The notes: generated from the letters alone by a model not told the origin. A DNA stretch of 64,000 nucleotides from Halomonas ventosae (GCF_004361885.1 NZ_SNWH01000011.1:1-64000), one strand, 5' to 3'; positions 43,482-57,824 are shown, counted from the first letter of the stretch. Numbers and translations: made by a program.

Positions 43482-43557
43482 TCCCCGATAGCTTAGTTGG
43501 TAGAGCAAATGACTGTTAATCATTGGGTCGCAGGTTCGAGTCCTGCTCGGGGAGCCA
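43482..43557 (+). tRNA. tRNA-Asn (anticodon GTT), copy 2
   Basis: A 76-nt gene identical to copy 1 except in the D arm, where GCTC becomes GCTT (a T-G wobble in the stem) and one loop base changes. CCA is encoded. Confidence 0.95.
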
Positions 43558-43618
43558 ACCGCTCCTACCTGCCTGCCGCATCCCCCCTAGCTAGTGCAAG
43601 TGCATCATTCTGCATTCT

Positions 43619-43694
<76 letters not shown>

Positions 43695-43901
43695 ATCCTG
43701 TCGGTTGCTGATTTCGCCTTGCCGGTTGAACGCCGTGGCGCCTCTCGCCATGGGTGGCGTGGCTTGTCGTCGGCGAAGCGAGCATCCAACGTGAAACGTG
43801 AGACGACGGACCCGATGGCCCGACGTCTGGTGTCTTGCAGATGGACGCAGGGCAGAATGGAGCGCAGGCCATGGGCCTGCGCGTTTAGCCAGTCTGCCTA
43901 T

Positions 43902-45956
43902 TCAGTTGCGTTCCGCGTAGTGCAAGGGGGTCTCGAGCTGGCGGTAGTCGAGCAGGATCTGCGCTGCCTCGCGAATCTGGGCACGATCGATCGGCTCCTG
44001 GTCGCCGTCCTCCGCGCTGCGGGGCTCATCCTCCCATTCCTCCAGCGGTGCCAGGCCTAGGGCGCGACGGCGTTCGTTCTCCAGGGCGAGCTGTTCGGCC
44101 TCCTGAGCCTGAACCTCGCGCTGGCGCTGTTCGCGATTGAGGCTGACGCTGGTGTGCTGCTCGCGCAGCTTGCGGCTCAGCGCAGACTGCTGCTCGAGGT
44201 AGTGGAAGTTCGGCTGCTGCTCGGCACGCTCCTGATGACGGCTGCGCAGCGTCGCCAGGTACTGACGTGGCTCGCCGTAGGTACGGTACTGCACCTTGCG
44301 TACGGTGTCCCACGGCAGGGCGTTGTCGAGACTGCTCTCGCCGATCATCTCCGGGTCGATTAGGCTCGGGAAGCGGATGTCCGGCTCCACCCCGCGGTGC
44401 TGGGTGCTTTCCCCGGAAATGCGATAGAACTTGGCGCGGGTCAGCTTGATCTCGCCATGGCTGAGTTCGTTGAGGGTCTGGACCGTGCCCTTGCCGAAGG
44501 TGTCGGTGCCGATCACCAGGCCGCGGCCATAGTCTTGGATGGCGCCGGCGAAGATCTCGGAGGCCGATGCCGAGAGGCGGTTGACCAGTACGGCCAGTGG
44601 GCCGTCGTAGAGCGTACCGCTCTCGGTATCCCCGTAGAGGCTGATGCGGCCACGGGCATCGCGTACCTGCACCGTGGGACCGCGGTCGATGAACAGTCCG
44701 ATCAGCGTGTTGGCTTCCTGCAGGGCGCCGCCGCCGTTATTGCGCAGGTCGAGCACGATGCCCTCGATGCCTTCGGCCTGGAGCCGCTCCACCTCCTTGG
44801 CCACGTCACGCGTGGTACTGCGATAGTCCTCTTCACCGGCCTGCCAGGCATCGAAATCCACGTAGAAGGCAGGAATGGTGATTACGCCCAGGCGGTGGGT
44901 GCCGTCATCACGCTCGATCTCGATAACCTCGCCCTGGGCGGCCTGATCCTCCAGTTCCACGGTGTCGCGGGTGATCTCGATGACCCTGGAGCGCGTCATG
45001 TCGACGGCCTGGGCGGGTACCACCTCAAGGCGGACTACCGAGCCCTTGGGGCCGCGGATCATGTCGACCACGTCATCAAGGCGCATGCCCACCACGTTGA
45101 TGATCGCTTCGCCCTCCTGGCCCACGCCGATGATGCGGTCGGCCGGTTGCAGGTCGCCGGCTCGCTCGGCGGGGCCGCCGGGTACCAAGCTTGATACCTT
45201 GACATATTCGCCGTCGGCCTGGAGCAGGGCGCCGATGCCCTCCAGCGAGAGGCGCATCTGGATATCGAAGGACTCGCCCTGGCGCGGCGAGAGATACTCG
45301 CTGTGGGGGTCGATGCTGCCGGTCACCGCCGCCATGAACAGGCCGAAGACATCCTCCTGGTTGGTCTGGCGCAGGCGCGAGAGCTGCCCCTCGTAGCGCT
45401 GGCGCAAGGTGTTTTCCACCTGTGCGGCATCCTGGTCGTTGATGGCCAGGGTCAGGGCGGCATTCTTGAGTCGCTTCATCCACAGCGCGTCCAGCGTCGC
45501 CTGCTGGCCGGCCCAGGGGGCATCCTCGCGCTGCAGTTCCAGGCGCTGGTTGCTATCGAAGGAAAAGTCGAGGCCTTCATCGAGTCGGGCGAGCAGCCAC
45601 TCGAGACGTGATTCGGTGCGCTCCTGGTAGCGCTGATAGAGGGCGAAGGGCCGCGCCAGCTCGCCGTCGAGCAGCGCCTCGTCCATGCCCGTCGCCAGGT
45701 CGCTGAAGGCGGCAACGTCGCGGTCCAGCAGGTAGGCCCGCTGGCCATCCAGGATATCCAGATAGCGAGAGAAGGCGCGTTGCGACCAGCCGTCGTCGAG
45801 GCTGACATCCGCATAGTGGCCATAGCGCAGCGATTCGGCCACTTCCACGGAGACCTGACGCTGAGCGTCGTTCGGCTCGATGGCCGCCAATACCGGCGTG
45901 GTGGCCAGCAGCAGGGCTAGGGCCACTGAACGCCCAAGAGTGACAAACAGGCTCAT
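43902..45956 (-). CDS. prc: Carboxy-terminal (tail-specific) processing protease Prc
   Basis: A periplasmic S41 protease of 684 residues, close to E. coli Prc (682). The signal peptide is VALALLLATTPVLA. The PDZ domain contains VSSLVPGGPAERAGDLQPADRIIGVGQ. The catalytic domain has DLRNNGGGALQEANTLIGLF, LVNRLSASASEIFAGAIQDYGRGLVIG (catalytic serine) and FGKGTVQTL (lysine). It degrades tagged or misfolded periplasmic proteins and processes PBP3. The ATG at 45956 gives the signal peptide directly; the long upstream open frame to 46169 overlaps the divergent peptidase gene and is not used. Confidence 0.95.
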   Translation of the reverse strand: MSLFVTLGRSVALALLLATTPVLAAIEPNDAQRQVSVEVAESLRYGHYADVSLDDGWSQRAFSRYLDILDGQRAYLLDRDVAAFSDLATGMDEALLDGELARPFALYQRYQERTESRLEWLLARLDEGLDFSFDSNQRLELQREDAPWAGQQATLDALWMKRLKNAALTLAINDQDAAQVENTLRQRYEGQLSRLRQTNQEDVFGLFMAAVTGSIDPHSEYLSPRQGESFDIQMRLSLEGIGALLQADGEYVKVSSLVPGGPAERAGDLQPADRIIGVGQEGEAIINVVGMRLDDVVDMIRGPKGSVVRLEVVPAQAVDMTRSRVIEITRDTVELEDQAAQGEVIEIERDDGTHRLGVITIPAFYVDFDAWQAGEEDYRSTTRDVAKEVERLQAEGIEGIVLDLRNNGGGALQEANTLIGLFIDRGPTVQVRDARGRISLYGDTESGTLYDGPLAVLVNRLSASASEIFAGAIQDYGRGLVIGTDTFGKGTVQTLNELSHGEIKLTRAKFYRISGESTQHRGVEPDIRFPSLIDPEMIGESSLDNALPWDTVRKVQYRTYGEPRQYLATLRSRHQERAEQQPNFHYLEQQSALSRKLREQHTSVSLNREQRQREVQAQEAEQLALENERRRALGLAPLEEWEDEPRSAEDGDQEPIDRAQIREAAQILLDYRQLETPLHYAERN

Positions 45957-46098
45957 TGATGAAGCTCTCCCCGATTCGTGTACACTGATATTTATTAAGA
46001 CTTCGATTCGGCTGACGAGTTGCATGGACGAAGCGTCCATTGTATCAGCTTGCGTGTGTTGCCAAGACGCCTGAAATGCCCAGTGATAGAGGAATTCC

Positions 46099-47397
46099 AT
46101 GTCCCAGGATGCCCGACTCGAGCGCCTGCTCGACTTCCTGCGTCGATCCCCCACGCCCTGGCATGCCACGGCCCACCTGGCTGAGCGCCTGGAAGCGGCC
46201 GGCTACCGGCGTCTCCTGGAGACCGACGCCTGGCAGCTTTCCCCTGGCGAGCGAGTCTACGTCACCCGTAACGATTCCTCGCTGGTCGCCCTGCAGTTGC
46301 CCCGCGAACGGCTCCAGGCGCTGCGCCTGGTGGGGGCTCATACCGACAGCCCGGGTCTGCGCCTCAAGCCATGCCCGGCGCAGTATTCGACAGGCTGGCT
46401 CCAGCTTGGCGTGGAGGTCTATGGCGGGGCCCTGCTGGCTCCCTGGTTCGACCGTGACCTGGGCCTGGCCGGCCGCGTCCACCTGCGCCACGCCGATGGT
46501 CGTATCGAGGGCGTGCTGCTCGATGTCGACAGGCCGGTGGCGATTATTCCCAGCCTGGCCATCCATCTCGATCGTGAGGTCAACAATGGCCGTGCTCTCA
46601 ATGCCCAGACCCAGATGGCGCCGGTCTTCCTGCAGGGCGGCGAGCAGCCCGACTTCGAACGCCTGCTCAAGCGCTGGATCGCCGAGCAGCACGGCCTTGA
46701 GGACGTCGAGCTCCTCGACTTCGAACTCGCCTTGCGCGACATGCAGTCACCGGCTCTGGTCGGCGTCGACGCTGAGCTGATCGCCAGTGCCCGGCTCGAC
46801 AACCTGCTCTCCTGCTTCATCGGCCTGGAGGCTCTGCTGGAGAGCGACGGCCGCCAGGGGGCGGTGCTGGTAGCCAATGACCACGAGGAGGTGGGCAGCG
46901 CCAGCGCCTGCGGTGCCCAGGGACCTTTCCTCGGCGACGTGCTACGGCGAGTCAGCGATCAGCTCGGCGAGGCGGGAGAGGAGGGCTTCATCCGCCTGAT
47001 TCAGTCCTCTCGGCTGATCTCGTGCGACAACGCTCATGCCCTGCACCCCAGCTTCCCGGACAAGCACGATGCCGCCCACGGGCCGCTGCTCAACGGCGGG
47101 CCGGTGATCAAGGTCAATGCCAGCCAGCGCTATGCTACCAACAGCGCCACGGCAGCGCTGTTTCGTGAGCTTTGTCGCGCGGTCGAGGTGCCGGTACAGA
47201 GTTTCGTGACTCGCGCCGATATGGGCTGCGGCAGCACCATCGGCCCGATCACCGCCACCGAGCTCGGCTTGCCGACCCTGGACGTGGGGCTGCCCCAGTG
47301 GGCCATGCACTCGATCCGCGAGACCGCCGGCGCCCGGGATGTGGAGTACCTGACGCGGGTGCTCACCGCCTTCTTCGATTGCTCCGAGCTGCTCTGA
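46099..47397 (+). CDS. apeB: M18 family aminopeptidase
   Basis: A 432-residue M18 metallopeptidase. The di-zinc site residues are in LVGAHTDSPGLRLKP, VANDHEEVGSAS and ADMGCGSTIGPIT, with the late histidine in GLPQWAMHSIRETAG. NGGPVIKVNASQRYATN is also family-typical. It releases N-terminal (often acidic) residues from peptides in the cytoplasm. AGAGGAA precedes the ATG. It diverges from prc and is followed by a strong terminator. Confidence 0.93.
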   Translation: MSQDARLERLLDFLRRSPTPWHATAHLAERLEAAGYRRLLETDAWQLSPGERVYVTRNDSSLVALQLPRERLQALRLVGAHTDSPGLRLKPCPAQYSTGWLQLGVEVYGGALLAPWFDRDLGLAGRVHLRHADGRIEGVLLDVDRPVAIIPSLAIHLDREVNNGRALNAQTQMAPVFLQGGEQPDFERLLKRWIAEQHGLEDVELLDFELALRDMQSPALVGVDAELIASARLDNLLSCFIGLEALLESDGRQGAVLVANDHEEVGSASACGAQGPFLGDVLRRVSDQLGEAGEEGFIRLIQSSRLISCDNAHALHPSFPDKHDAAHGPLLNGGPVIKVNASQRYATNSATAALFRELCRAVEVPVQSFVTRADMGCGSTIGPITATELGLPTLDVGLPQWAMHSIRETAGARDVEYLTRVLTAFFDCSELL

Positions 47398-47571
47398 TAC
47401 TTCAGCGGCAAGGTACGGGTTGTGATGAGCTAGGTGTGACGTGACGATGGAGCCCTCGCCATGCCCGGTGCGCTGTTGCTTGCCAAGCCTATGAGGTCAG
47501 ATGGCCAGCCGATATATCGTCGGTCAACGACCACGCCAGTCTGCGATGAACCCGATCCTCAATGAGTGATG

Positions 47572-47609
47572 CCCAAAAACCCGCCTAGTGAACTAGGCGG
47601 GTTTTTGGG
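47572..47609. terminator. Strong bidirectional intrinsic terminator
   Basis: A perfect 17-bp stem, 47572-47588 against 47593-47609, loop TGAA, with five A on one side and five T on the other. It can stop the M18 peptidase transcript from the left and the minus-strand tRNA-Met transcript from the right. Confidence 0.92.
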
Positions 47610-47624
47610 TAGTGTTCGGGTATC

Positions 47625-47701
47625 TGGTGGCTACGCCCTGATTTGAACAGGGGACCCCATCATTATGAGTGATGTGCTCTAACCAGCTGAGCTACGTAGC
47701 C
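47625..47701 (-). tRNA. tRNA-Met (anticodon CAT), second copy
   Basis: A 77-nt gene on the minus strand with acceptor GGCTACG/CGTAGCC and encoded CCA. It matches the copy at 43137 except for the T loop, TTCAAAT here versus TTCGAGT there. Confidence 0.93.
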
Positions 47702-47716
47702 AAATAATGGGGCGAA

Positions 47717-47745
47717 AGCATACGCAGTTTGCTTTCTCGGGTCAA
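47717..47745 (-). promoter_or_regulatory. Promoter of the second tRNA-Met
   Basis: On the minus strand, -35 TTGACC (47740-47745), 17-nt spacer and -10 TATGCT (47717-47722), 15 bp ahead of the tRNA. Confidence 0.6.
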
Positions 47746-47775
47746 GGCCAAGGCTATCTGCGATAGCCTTGGCCT
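47745..47775 (+). repeat. Perfect 14-bp hairpin upstream of pyrG
   Basis: Arms AGGCCAAGGCTATC (47745-47758) and GATAGCCTTGGCCT (47762-47775) with loop TGC. No T-run follows on either strand. It lies just upstream of the predicted pyrG promoter and abuts the -35 of the minus-strand tRNA-Met promoter, so it may act as DNA operator or RNA element. Confidence 0.7.
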
Positions 47776-47788
47776 GAAGCTGTCGAAA

Positions 47789-51775
<3,987 letters not shown>

Positions 51776-51805
51776 GCGAACAGCGTTGCCTTTTGCGCGA
51801 CCTGC

Positions 51806-51823
51806 TGTAGGAGATCGCCTACA
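51806..51823 (+). promoter_or_regulatory. GacA/UvrY-type upstream activating sequence for the Csr-type RNA
   Basis: TGTAGG-AGATCG-CCTACA has the TGTAAG-N6-CTTACA architecture of the GacA/UvrY box with one symmetric base-pair substitution, and is extended by G-C pairs on both sides. Its centre is about 187 bp before the predicted RNA start, the distance I recall for rsmZ in pseudomonads. Confidence 0.65.
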
Positions 51824-51856
51824 GCGTGGCGAAGAGATATGCTATTTCTGCATCGG

Positions 51857-51888
51857 AAAGGCCCACTCCTCACGGGGTTGGCCTTTTT
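51857..51888 (+). terminator. Intrinsic terminator of the pyrG-kdsA-eno transcript
   Basis: Stem AAAGGCC/GGCCTTT (51857-51863, 51880-51886) followed by a T-run, 82 bp after the eno stop. Confidence 0.75.
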
Positions 51889-51999
51889 ATTTGATTGATT
51901 TAAAAGGATTTAATTTTCGCGGTGATGAATGGGTGGGCTGCAATGACTTTGGCCGGCCCATCATGGGCGGGCTTGCGCGGCAATGCGGCTATGTCACAC

Positions 52000-52178
52000 T
52001 GCATTCGGGATGTGGGAGAGCAGCGAGGCTCTTTCGGCAGGATGCAACGGGATGCGTCAGTGATGCGCTCGGTGCGGCAGGACGCCGCTCCCGGGCAGGG
52101 AAACCATCACGGGAGTCAGGCGGAGGGAACCGCCTGTGGATCAGCTGGGAGCGGGCGGCCTGCGGGCCGCCTTTTTGC
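52000..52178 (+). ncRNA. CsrB/RsmZ-family CsrA-sequestering small RNA
   Basis: No protein is credible here. Between 52008 and 52150 there are eleven GGA motifs. Several sit in hairpin loops: GCGGC-AGGAC-GCCGC (52075-52089), GGCGG-AGGGAA-CCGCC (52120-52135) and GATGC-AACGGGAT-GCGTC (52041-52058). The region ends in the intrinsic terminator at 52154-52176. A GacA-type box lies upstream and the gene adjoins fdxA, as I recall for rsmZ in P. aeruginosa. It should titrate CsrA, encoded at 61993. The 5' end is estimated from a weak -10 (TATGTC at 51990). Confidence 0.82.
52154..52176 (+). terminator. Intrinsic terminator of the Csr-type RNA
   Basis: Perfect 7-bp GC stem GGCGGCC/GGCCGCC (52154-52160, 52165-52171), loop TGCG, then TTTTT. 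Confidence 0.9.
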
Positions 52179-52268
52179 CGAGTGTTCCCCTTATTCGCTC
52201 AGGGCAGAGACGACAAGGCCGGATGTTATGCAACATCCGGCCTTGTCGTCTCCGTCCGCGTTAGCAGC

Positions 52269-52592
52269 TCAGCGCTCGAGCAACTCCAGCTTGCCTGGCT
52301 TGCCGTCCCACTCCTCGGCATCCTCCGGCGGATCCTTCTTCTCGGTGATATTAGGCCACACCTCGGCCAGCTCGGCATTGATCTCGATGAACGCCTCCTG
52401 GCCCTCAGGCAGCTCATCCTCCGAGAAGATCGCCTCGGCGGGGCATTCCGGCTCGCACAGTGCGCAGTCGATGCACTCGTCGGGGTGGATCACCAGGAAG
52501 TTGGGGCCCTCGTAGAAGCAGTCCACCGGGCAGACCTCGACACAGTCGGTGTACTTGCACTTGATGCAGTTCTCGGTGACGACGAATGTCAT
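52269..52592 (-). CDS. fdxA: 7Fe ferredoxin FdxA
   Basis: A 107-residue ferredoxin with one 3Fe-4S and one 4Fe-4S centre: [18 protein letters not shown] in the first half and [12 protein letters not shown] in the second. The acidic C-terminal tail ([27 protein letters not shown]) is typical of the Azotobacter/Pseudomonas FdxA type. It transfers electrons in the cytoplasm; its partner is unknown. It is convergent with the Csr-type RNA. A 24-bp inverted repeat sits in its AT-rich upstream region. Confidence 0.96.
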   Translation of the reverse strand: MTFVVTENCIKCKYTDCVEVCPVDCFYEGPNFLVIHPDECIDCALCEPECPAEAIFSEDELPEGQEAFIEINAELAEVWPNITEKKDPPEDAEEWDGKPGKLELLER

Positions 52593-52653
52593 GCCAGTCT
52601 CCCATTCTCTGACCGTGGCGGGGGGCGGCCGCTAGTCGATGATGTAATATTGG

Positions 52654-52677
52654 TTATAAGAAATAGCATTCTTATAA
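52654..52677 (-). promoter_or_regulatory. Perfect inverted repeat upstream of fdxA
   Basis: Nine-bp arms TTATAAGAA (52654-52662) and TTCTTATAA (52669-52677) around ATAGCA, in a short AT-rich stretch 62-85 bp before the fdxA start codon. It may be an operator overlapping the fdxA promoter; the binding protein is unknown. Confidence 0.55.
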
Positions 52678-52755
52678 TTTAAGTAATTTTATCGAGCCAT
52701 TCTAGTCGTGGCGAGGGCAACCTCGCAAGCCGGGCTCGGCGCCATTGTCGGCCAT

Positions 52756-55335
52756 TTACAGGGTTTCCTTCCAGCGGTAGAGCAGCTCGAGTGCCTGACG
52801 GGGCGACAGCGCGTCGGGGTCTAGGCGGTCCAGCTGCTCGACCAGCGGGTGGGGCGTGCTGGCAAAGAGGTCGGCCTGGCGGGGCGCAGCCGGCCGTTCT
52901 CCCTCGCCGGTCGGCAGCCGGCTGCCCTGGTCGACCTCCTGCTGCTCCAGGGTGGCGAGCTTCTCCCTGGCGCGGGCGATGACGCTGTGAGGGACACCGG
53001 CGAGCTGGGCCACCTGCAGGCCGTAGCTCTGGCTGGCCTGACCCTCTTCCACCCGGTGCATGAAGACGATCCCGTCGCGATGCTCCGTAGCGGTGAGGTG
53101 GACATTGTCCACTCCCTCGGCCTGCTCGGCCAGCGCCGTCATCTCGAAGTAGTGGGTGGCGAAGAGCGTAAAGGCGCGAGTGCGGGTCAGGTGCTCGGCG
53201 CTGGCCCAGGCCAGCGAAAGACCATCGAAGGTGCTGGTGCCGCGGCCGATCTCGTCCATCAGCACCAGGCTCTCGTCGCTGGCATTGTGCAGGATGCTGG
53301 CGGTCTCGGTCATCTCCACCATGAAGGTGGAGCGCCCGCCGGCCAGATCGTCCGAGGAGCCGATGCGGGTGAAGATGCGGTCCACCGGGCCAATGGCGGC
53401 TGCATCCGCCGGCACGAAGCTGCCGGTATGAGCGAGCAGGGTGATCAGCGCAGCCTGACGCATGTAGGTGGACTTGCCGCCCATGTTGGGGCCGGTGATG
53501 ACCAGCATGCGCCGCGTATCGTCCAGCACCAGGTCGTTGGGCACGAAGGGCGTCTCGGTGACCTGTTCCACCACCGGGTGGCGGCCACCGCGGATGTCGA
53601 TGCCCGGTGACTCGGGTAGCGCCGGGCGCACGAACTCCAGGGCCCGGGCGCGCTCGGCGAAGGTGCATAGCACGTCGAGGGCCGCCAGCGCCCGCCCGGT
53701 GCCCTGCAGCGCGGCGAGCTCGGTGTTGAGGGTGTCGAGCAGGCTGTCATAGAGCAGCTTCTCCCGGGCCAGGGCGCGGGACTTCGCCGAGAGGGCCTTG
53801 TCCTCGAACGCCTTGAGTTCCGGGATGATGAAGCGCTCGGCGTTCTTGAGGGTCTGGCGGCGCACGTAGTCGGCGGGGGCGTCACGGGCCTGGGCGCGGG
53901 GGACCTCGATGTAGTAGCCATGGACCCGGTTATAGCCCACCTTGAGGCCGGGCAACCCGGTGCGTTCGCGCTCCCGGGTCTCCAGGCGGACCAGGTAATC
54001 GCCGGCATGCTCGGCGAGCCCGCGGTGCTCGTCGAGCTCGCTATCGAAGCCCTCGGCGATCACCCCGCCGTCGCGGATCACCACCGGTGGGTTCTCCACC
54101 AGGGCGCGGGTCAGAGTGTCGGCCAGTGCCGGGAAGGGCTGGATATGGTGGCGCAGCTCGTCCAGCGCGGAACCTTCGGCGTAGGCCTCGAGGGCAGCCT
54201 GAAGCTCGGGCAGGGCGACCAGGGCGTCGCGCAGGCGGGCCAGGTCGCGCGGTCGCGCGCTGTAAAGGGCCACCCGGGCGAGGATCCGCTCCACGTCGCC
54301 GATCGCCTTGAGTGACTCACGCAGGGTGGCGAAGCCCTCGCCGTCGAGCAGCAGCGCCACGGCTGTCTGACGGTCTACGACCTGGGCGCGGTCGCGTAGC
54401 GGACGGTTGAGCCAGCGCTTGAGTAGCCGCGAGCCCATGGCCGTGGCGGTGGTGTCGAGTACGCTGGCCAGAGTGTTGTCGGCGCTGCCGCCGAGGTTGA
54501 CGTCGATCTCCAGGTTGCGGCGGCTGGCGGCATCGATCACCACGGCCTCGTCGCGGCTCTCCACGCCGATGGCGGTGACATGGGGCAGGGTCGTGCGCTG
54601 GGTGTCCCGGGCATAGTCGACCAGTACGCCGGCGGCGGTGATCGCGGCCTCCAGGTGGGCGCAGCCGAAGCCGCGCAGGTCCTGAACCTGGAACTGGTCG
54701 CACAGGGTGCGCGTCGCGCTATCGAGATCGAACAGCCAGTCGCTCTGGCGACGCAGGCCACGGCGGCCCTCAAGCACCGTCGGCAGGGTCAGGCTTTCAG
54801 CCACCAGCAGCTCGGCGGGATCGAGGCGCATGAGCTCGGCGAGCATTTCGCTTTCGCCCTCGACCTCCAGCACGTTGAAACGGCCACTGGAGAGCTCCAG
54901 CCAGGCCAGGCCCCAGCGCTCGCCGAGCGGGGCCACGGCGACCAGCAGGTTGTCGCGGCGGGCATCCAGCAGCGCCTCGTCGTAAAGGGTGCCTGGCGTC
55001 ACGATGCGCACCACGCGGCGCTCCACCGGTCCCTTGCTGGTGGCGGGATCGCCGATCTGCTCGCAGATCGCCACCGACTCCCCGGCGGCCACCAGCCGGG
55101 CCAGGTAGCCTTCAGCGCTGTGGTAGGGCACCCCGGCCATGGGGATCGGCTGGCCGGCGGACTGGCCACGCTGGGTCAGGGTGATGTCGAGCAGGGCGGC
55201 GGCACGCCGGGCATCGTCAAAGAACAGCTCGTAGAAGTCGCCCATGCGATAGAAGAGCAGCACGTCGGGGTGCTCGTGCTTGATCTTCAGGTACTGGCTC
55301 ATCATCGGGGTATGCTGGGCACTGGCCTGTGACAT
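52756..55335 (-). CDS. mutS: DNA mismatch repair protein MutS
   Basis: MutS of 859 residues. Domain I at the N-terminus has the mismatch-contact motif [15 protein letters not shown] (Phe-x-Glu type: FYE). The C-terminal ATPase contains Walker [14 protein letters not shown], the Walker B region [22 protein letters not shown] and ATHYFEM. It recognises base mismatches after replication and recruits MutL. AGGAA precedes the ATG. It is divergent from pncC, within the fdxA-mutS-pncC-recA order known from pseudomonads. Confidence 0.98.
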   Translation of the reverse strand: MSQASAQHTPMMSQYLKIKHEHPDVLLFYRMGDFYELFFDDARRAAALLDITLTQRGQSAGQPIPMAGVPYHSAEGYLARLVAAGESVAICEQIGDPATSKGPVERRVVRIVTPGTLYDEALLDARRDNLLVAVAPLGERWGLAWLELSSGRFNVLEVEGESEMLAELMRLDPAELLVAESLTLPTVLEGRRGLRRQSDWLFDLDSATRTLCDQFQVQDLRGFGCAHLEAAITAAGVLVDYARDTQRTTLPHVTAIGVESRDEAVVIDAASRRNLEIDVNLGGSADNTLASVLDTTATAMGSRLLKRWLNRPLRDRAQVVDRQTAVALLLDGEGFATLRESLKAIGDVERILARVALYSARPRDLARLRDALVALPELQAALEAYAEGSALDELRHHIQPFPALADTLTRALVENPPVVIRDGGVIAEGFDSELDEHRGLAEHAGDYLVRLETRERERTGLPGLKVGYNRVHGYYIEVPRAQARDAPADYVRRQTLKNAERFIIPELKAFEDKALSAKSRALAREKLLYDSLLDTLNTELAALQGTGRALAALDVLCTFAERARALEFVRPALPESPGIDIRGGRHPVVEQVTETPFVPNDLVLDDTRRMLVITGPNMGGKSTYMRQAALITLLAHTGSFVPADAAAIGPVDRIFTRIGSSDDLAGGRSTFMVEMTETASILHNASDESLVLMDEIGRGTSTFDGLSLAWASAEHLTRTRAFTLFATHYFEMTALAEQAEGVDNVHLTATEHRDGIVFMHRVEEGQASQSYGLQVAQLAGVPHSVIARAREKLATLEQQEVDQGSRLPTGEGERPAAPRQADLFASTPHPLVEQLDRLDPDALSPRQALELLYRWKETL

Positions 55336-55479
55336 CGGGTTCCTGCTCTGGCGGTTGACGGAGGGCTGGCGTCGAATGTGCCATGCATGTCGCTGGCAAA
55401 GCCGTTATTGTACGGAAAAGTCATCGCTCACGCGCGGCCGAGCTTGTCTCGGCCGCTGCGAATGCCTAGGAGTCATGCC

Positions 55480-55992
55480 ATGCCCACCCGCGCCTCCCGC
55501 CTGAATGATCTCGACCTCACGGCTCTCGCCGAGCGACTAGGCGAACGGTGCCGCGAGCATGGCATCACGGTGACCGCAGCGGAGTCCTGCACCGGGGGCG
55601 GGGTGGCCAGCGCCATCACCGCCGTGGCCGGCAGCTCCGAGTGGTTCGAGACCGGCTATGTGACCTATGCCAACGGCGCCAAGACTCGCCTGCTGGGCGT
55701 GCCGGAGGCGCTGCTGGCCGAGCATGGGGCGGTGAGCCGACAGGTTGTCGAGGCGATGGTGGCCGGTGCCTGCCGCGATAGCGGTGCCGGGCTCGGCGTG
55801 GCGATCAGCGGGGTGGCCGGCCCCGGCGGGGGCAGTCCCGACAAACCGGTGGGCACCGTCTGGCTGGCCTGGGGCGATGCCGAGCGGGCCGAATCGGCGT
55901 GCCGTCATTTCGCCGGCGACCGGGCGGCCGTGCGCGAGCAGGCCGTGCGCGAGGCGCTGATCGGCCTGGTGGGGCGGCTGGAGGCACACTGA
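55480..55992 (+). CDS. pncC: Nicotinamide-nucleotide amidohydrolase PncC (CinA C-terminal domain)
   Basis: A 170-residue stand-alone CinA C-terminal domain. The conserved motif TVTAAESCTGGGVASAITAVAGSSEWFETGYVTYAN and GLGVAISGVAGPGGGSPDKPVGTVW define the family. It deamidates nicotinamide mononucleotide to nicotinate mononucleotide in NAD recycling. The ATG at 55480 follows TAGGAG with ideal spacing. It precedes recA by 114 bp, the usual cinA-recA neighbourhood. Confidence 0.95.
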   Translation: MPTRASRLNDLDLTALAERLGERCREHGITVTAAESCTGGGVASAITAVAGSSEWFETGYVTYANGAKTRLLGVPEALLAEHGAVSRQVVEAMVAGACRDSGAGLGVAISGVAGPGGGSPDKPVGTVWLAWGDAERAESACRHFAGDRAAVREQAVREALIGLVGRLEAH

Positions 55993-56055
55993 TGCCACAC
56001 CAGGCCGCGCTGGCGTGACCGCAACGCTGGCCGCGCCGAGATTTTTTCGCCATAC

Positions 56056-56075
56056 TACTGTGCAGTCATACAGTA
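56056..56075 (+). promoter_or_regulatory. LexA (SOS) box of recA
   Basis: TACTGT-N8-ACAGTA matches the LexA consensus perfectly, including the TA flanks, 31 bp before the recA start codon. Confidence 0.9.
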
Positions 56076-56106
56076 TTCCAGAGACCCCAGATTCAGGAGG
56101 CCCGTG

Positions 56107-57180
<1,074 letters not shown>

Positions 57181-57183
57181 GCC

Positions 57184-57681
57184 ATGCGGGGTCACTCCTC
57201 CGGCGGCGGTGAGCCGTCGCCCCGAGACGATGCCATCCACCTGCTGGCCCGTCGCGAATATTCCCGTGCCGAGCTGGCAAGTCGGCTTGCGGCGAAGGGG
57301 CATGAGGCGGCGACCATTGCCGAGTGCCTCGATGCCCTGGCCGAACAAGGCCTGCAGTCCGATGACCGCTTTGCCGAGAACTTCCTGCGTTCACGCATCC
57401 TGCGCGGCCAGGGCCCGCTGAAGGTCCGTGTCGAGCTCGAGCGGCGCGGCCTCGACCGCGAGGTGATCCAGCGTACCCTTGTCGAGAGCGAGCAGGCCGG
57501 CCAGGGCGACTGGTTCGCCCTGGCCGGCGAGGCGCTCAGGCGGCGCTTCACCGGACCCGGCGAGTCGCCTCGCGAGCGCGCCCGCCGCGAGCGCTTCCTG
57601 GCAAGCCGCGGCTTCGATTTCGACCAGGTGCGCCATGCCCTGGAGCACGCCTGGGACGAGGACAGCTCTTCAGTCCCTTGA
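57184..57681 (+). CDS. recX: Recombination regulatory protein RecX
   Basis: A 165-residue helical RecX made of three-helix repeats: AIHLLARREYSRAELASRLAAKGH, FAENFLRSRILRGQGPLKVRVELERRGL and RFLASRGFDFDQVRHAL. It binds the RecA filament groove and limits RecA activity. It starts 3 bp after recA, so it shares the SOS-controlled transcript, with expression likely reduced by translational or terminator effects not visible here. Confidence 0.93.
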   Translation: MRGHSSGGGEPSPRDDAIHLLARREYSRAELASRLAAKGHEAATIAECLDALAEQGLQSDDRFAENFLRSRILRGQGPLKVRVELERRGLDREVIQRTLVESEQAGQGDWFALAGEALRRRFTGPGESPRERARRERFLASRGFDFDQVRHALEHAWDEDSSSVP

Positions 57682-57824
57682 CAGCTGCGCTATAATGGCC
57701 CTCTTTTCGAACGCCCGGGTGGCATTCCGCGGTACCCCGATGCGCCTGGAGACCGCGCGTCGTGGGGTCCGCCTCGCGCCAGCGTCGCCCGCCGGGTCAC
57801 CCCGTTCATCGCCACGGATATGCC

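Noticed and set aside
57678..57696. TTGACA and TATAAT as a promoter pair for alaS
   Set aside because: The spacer is only 7 nt, far too short for sigma70. The TATAAT alone may still be a -10 element with a different, weak -35.
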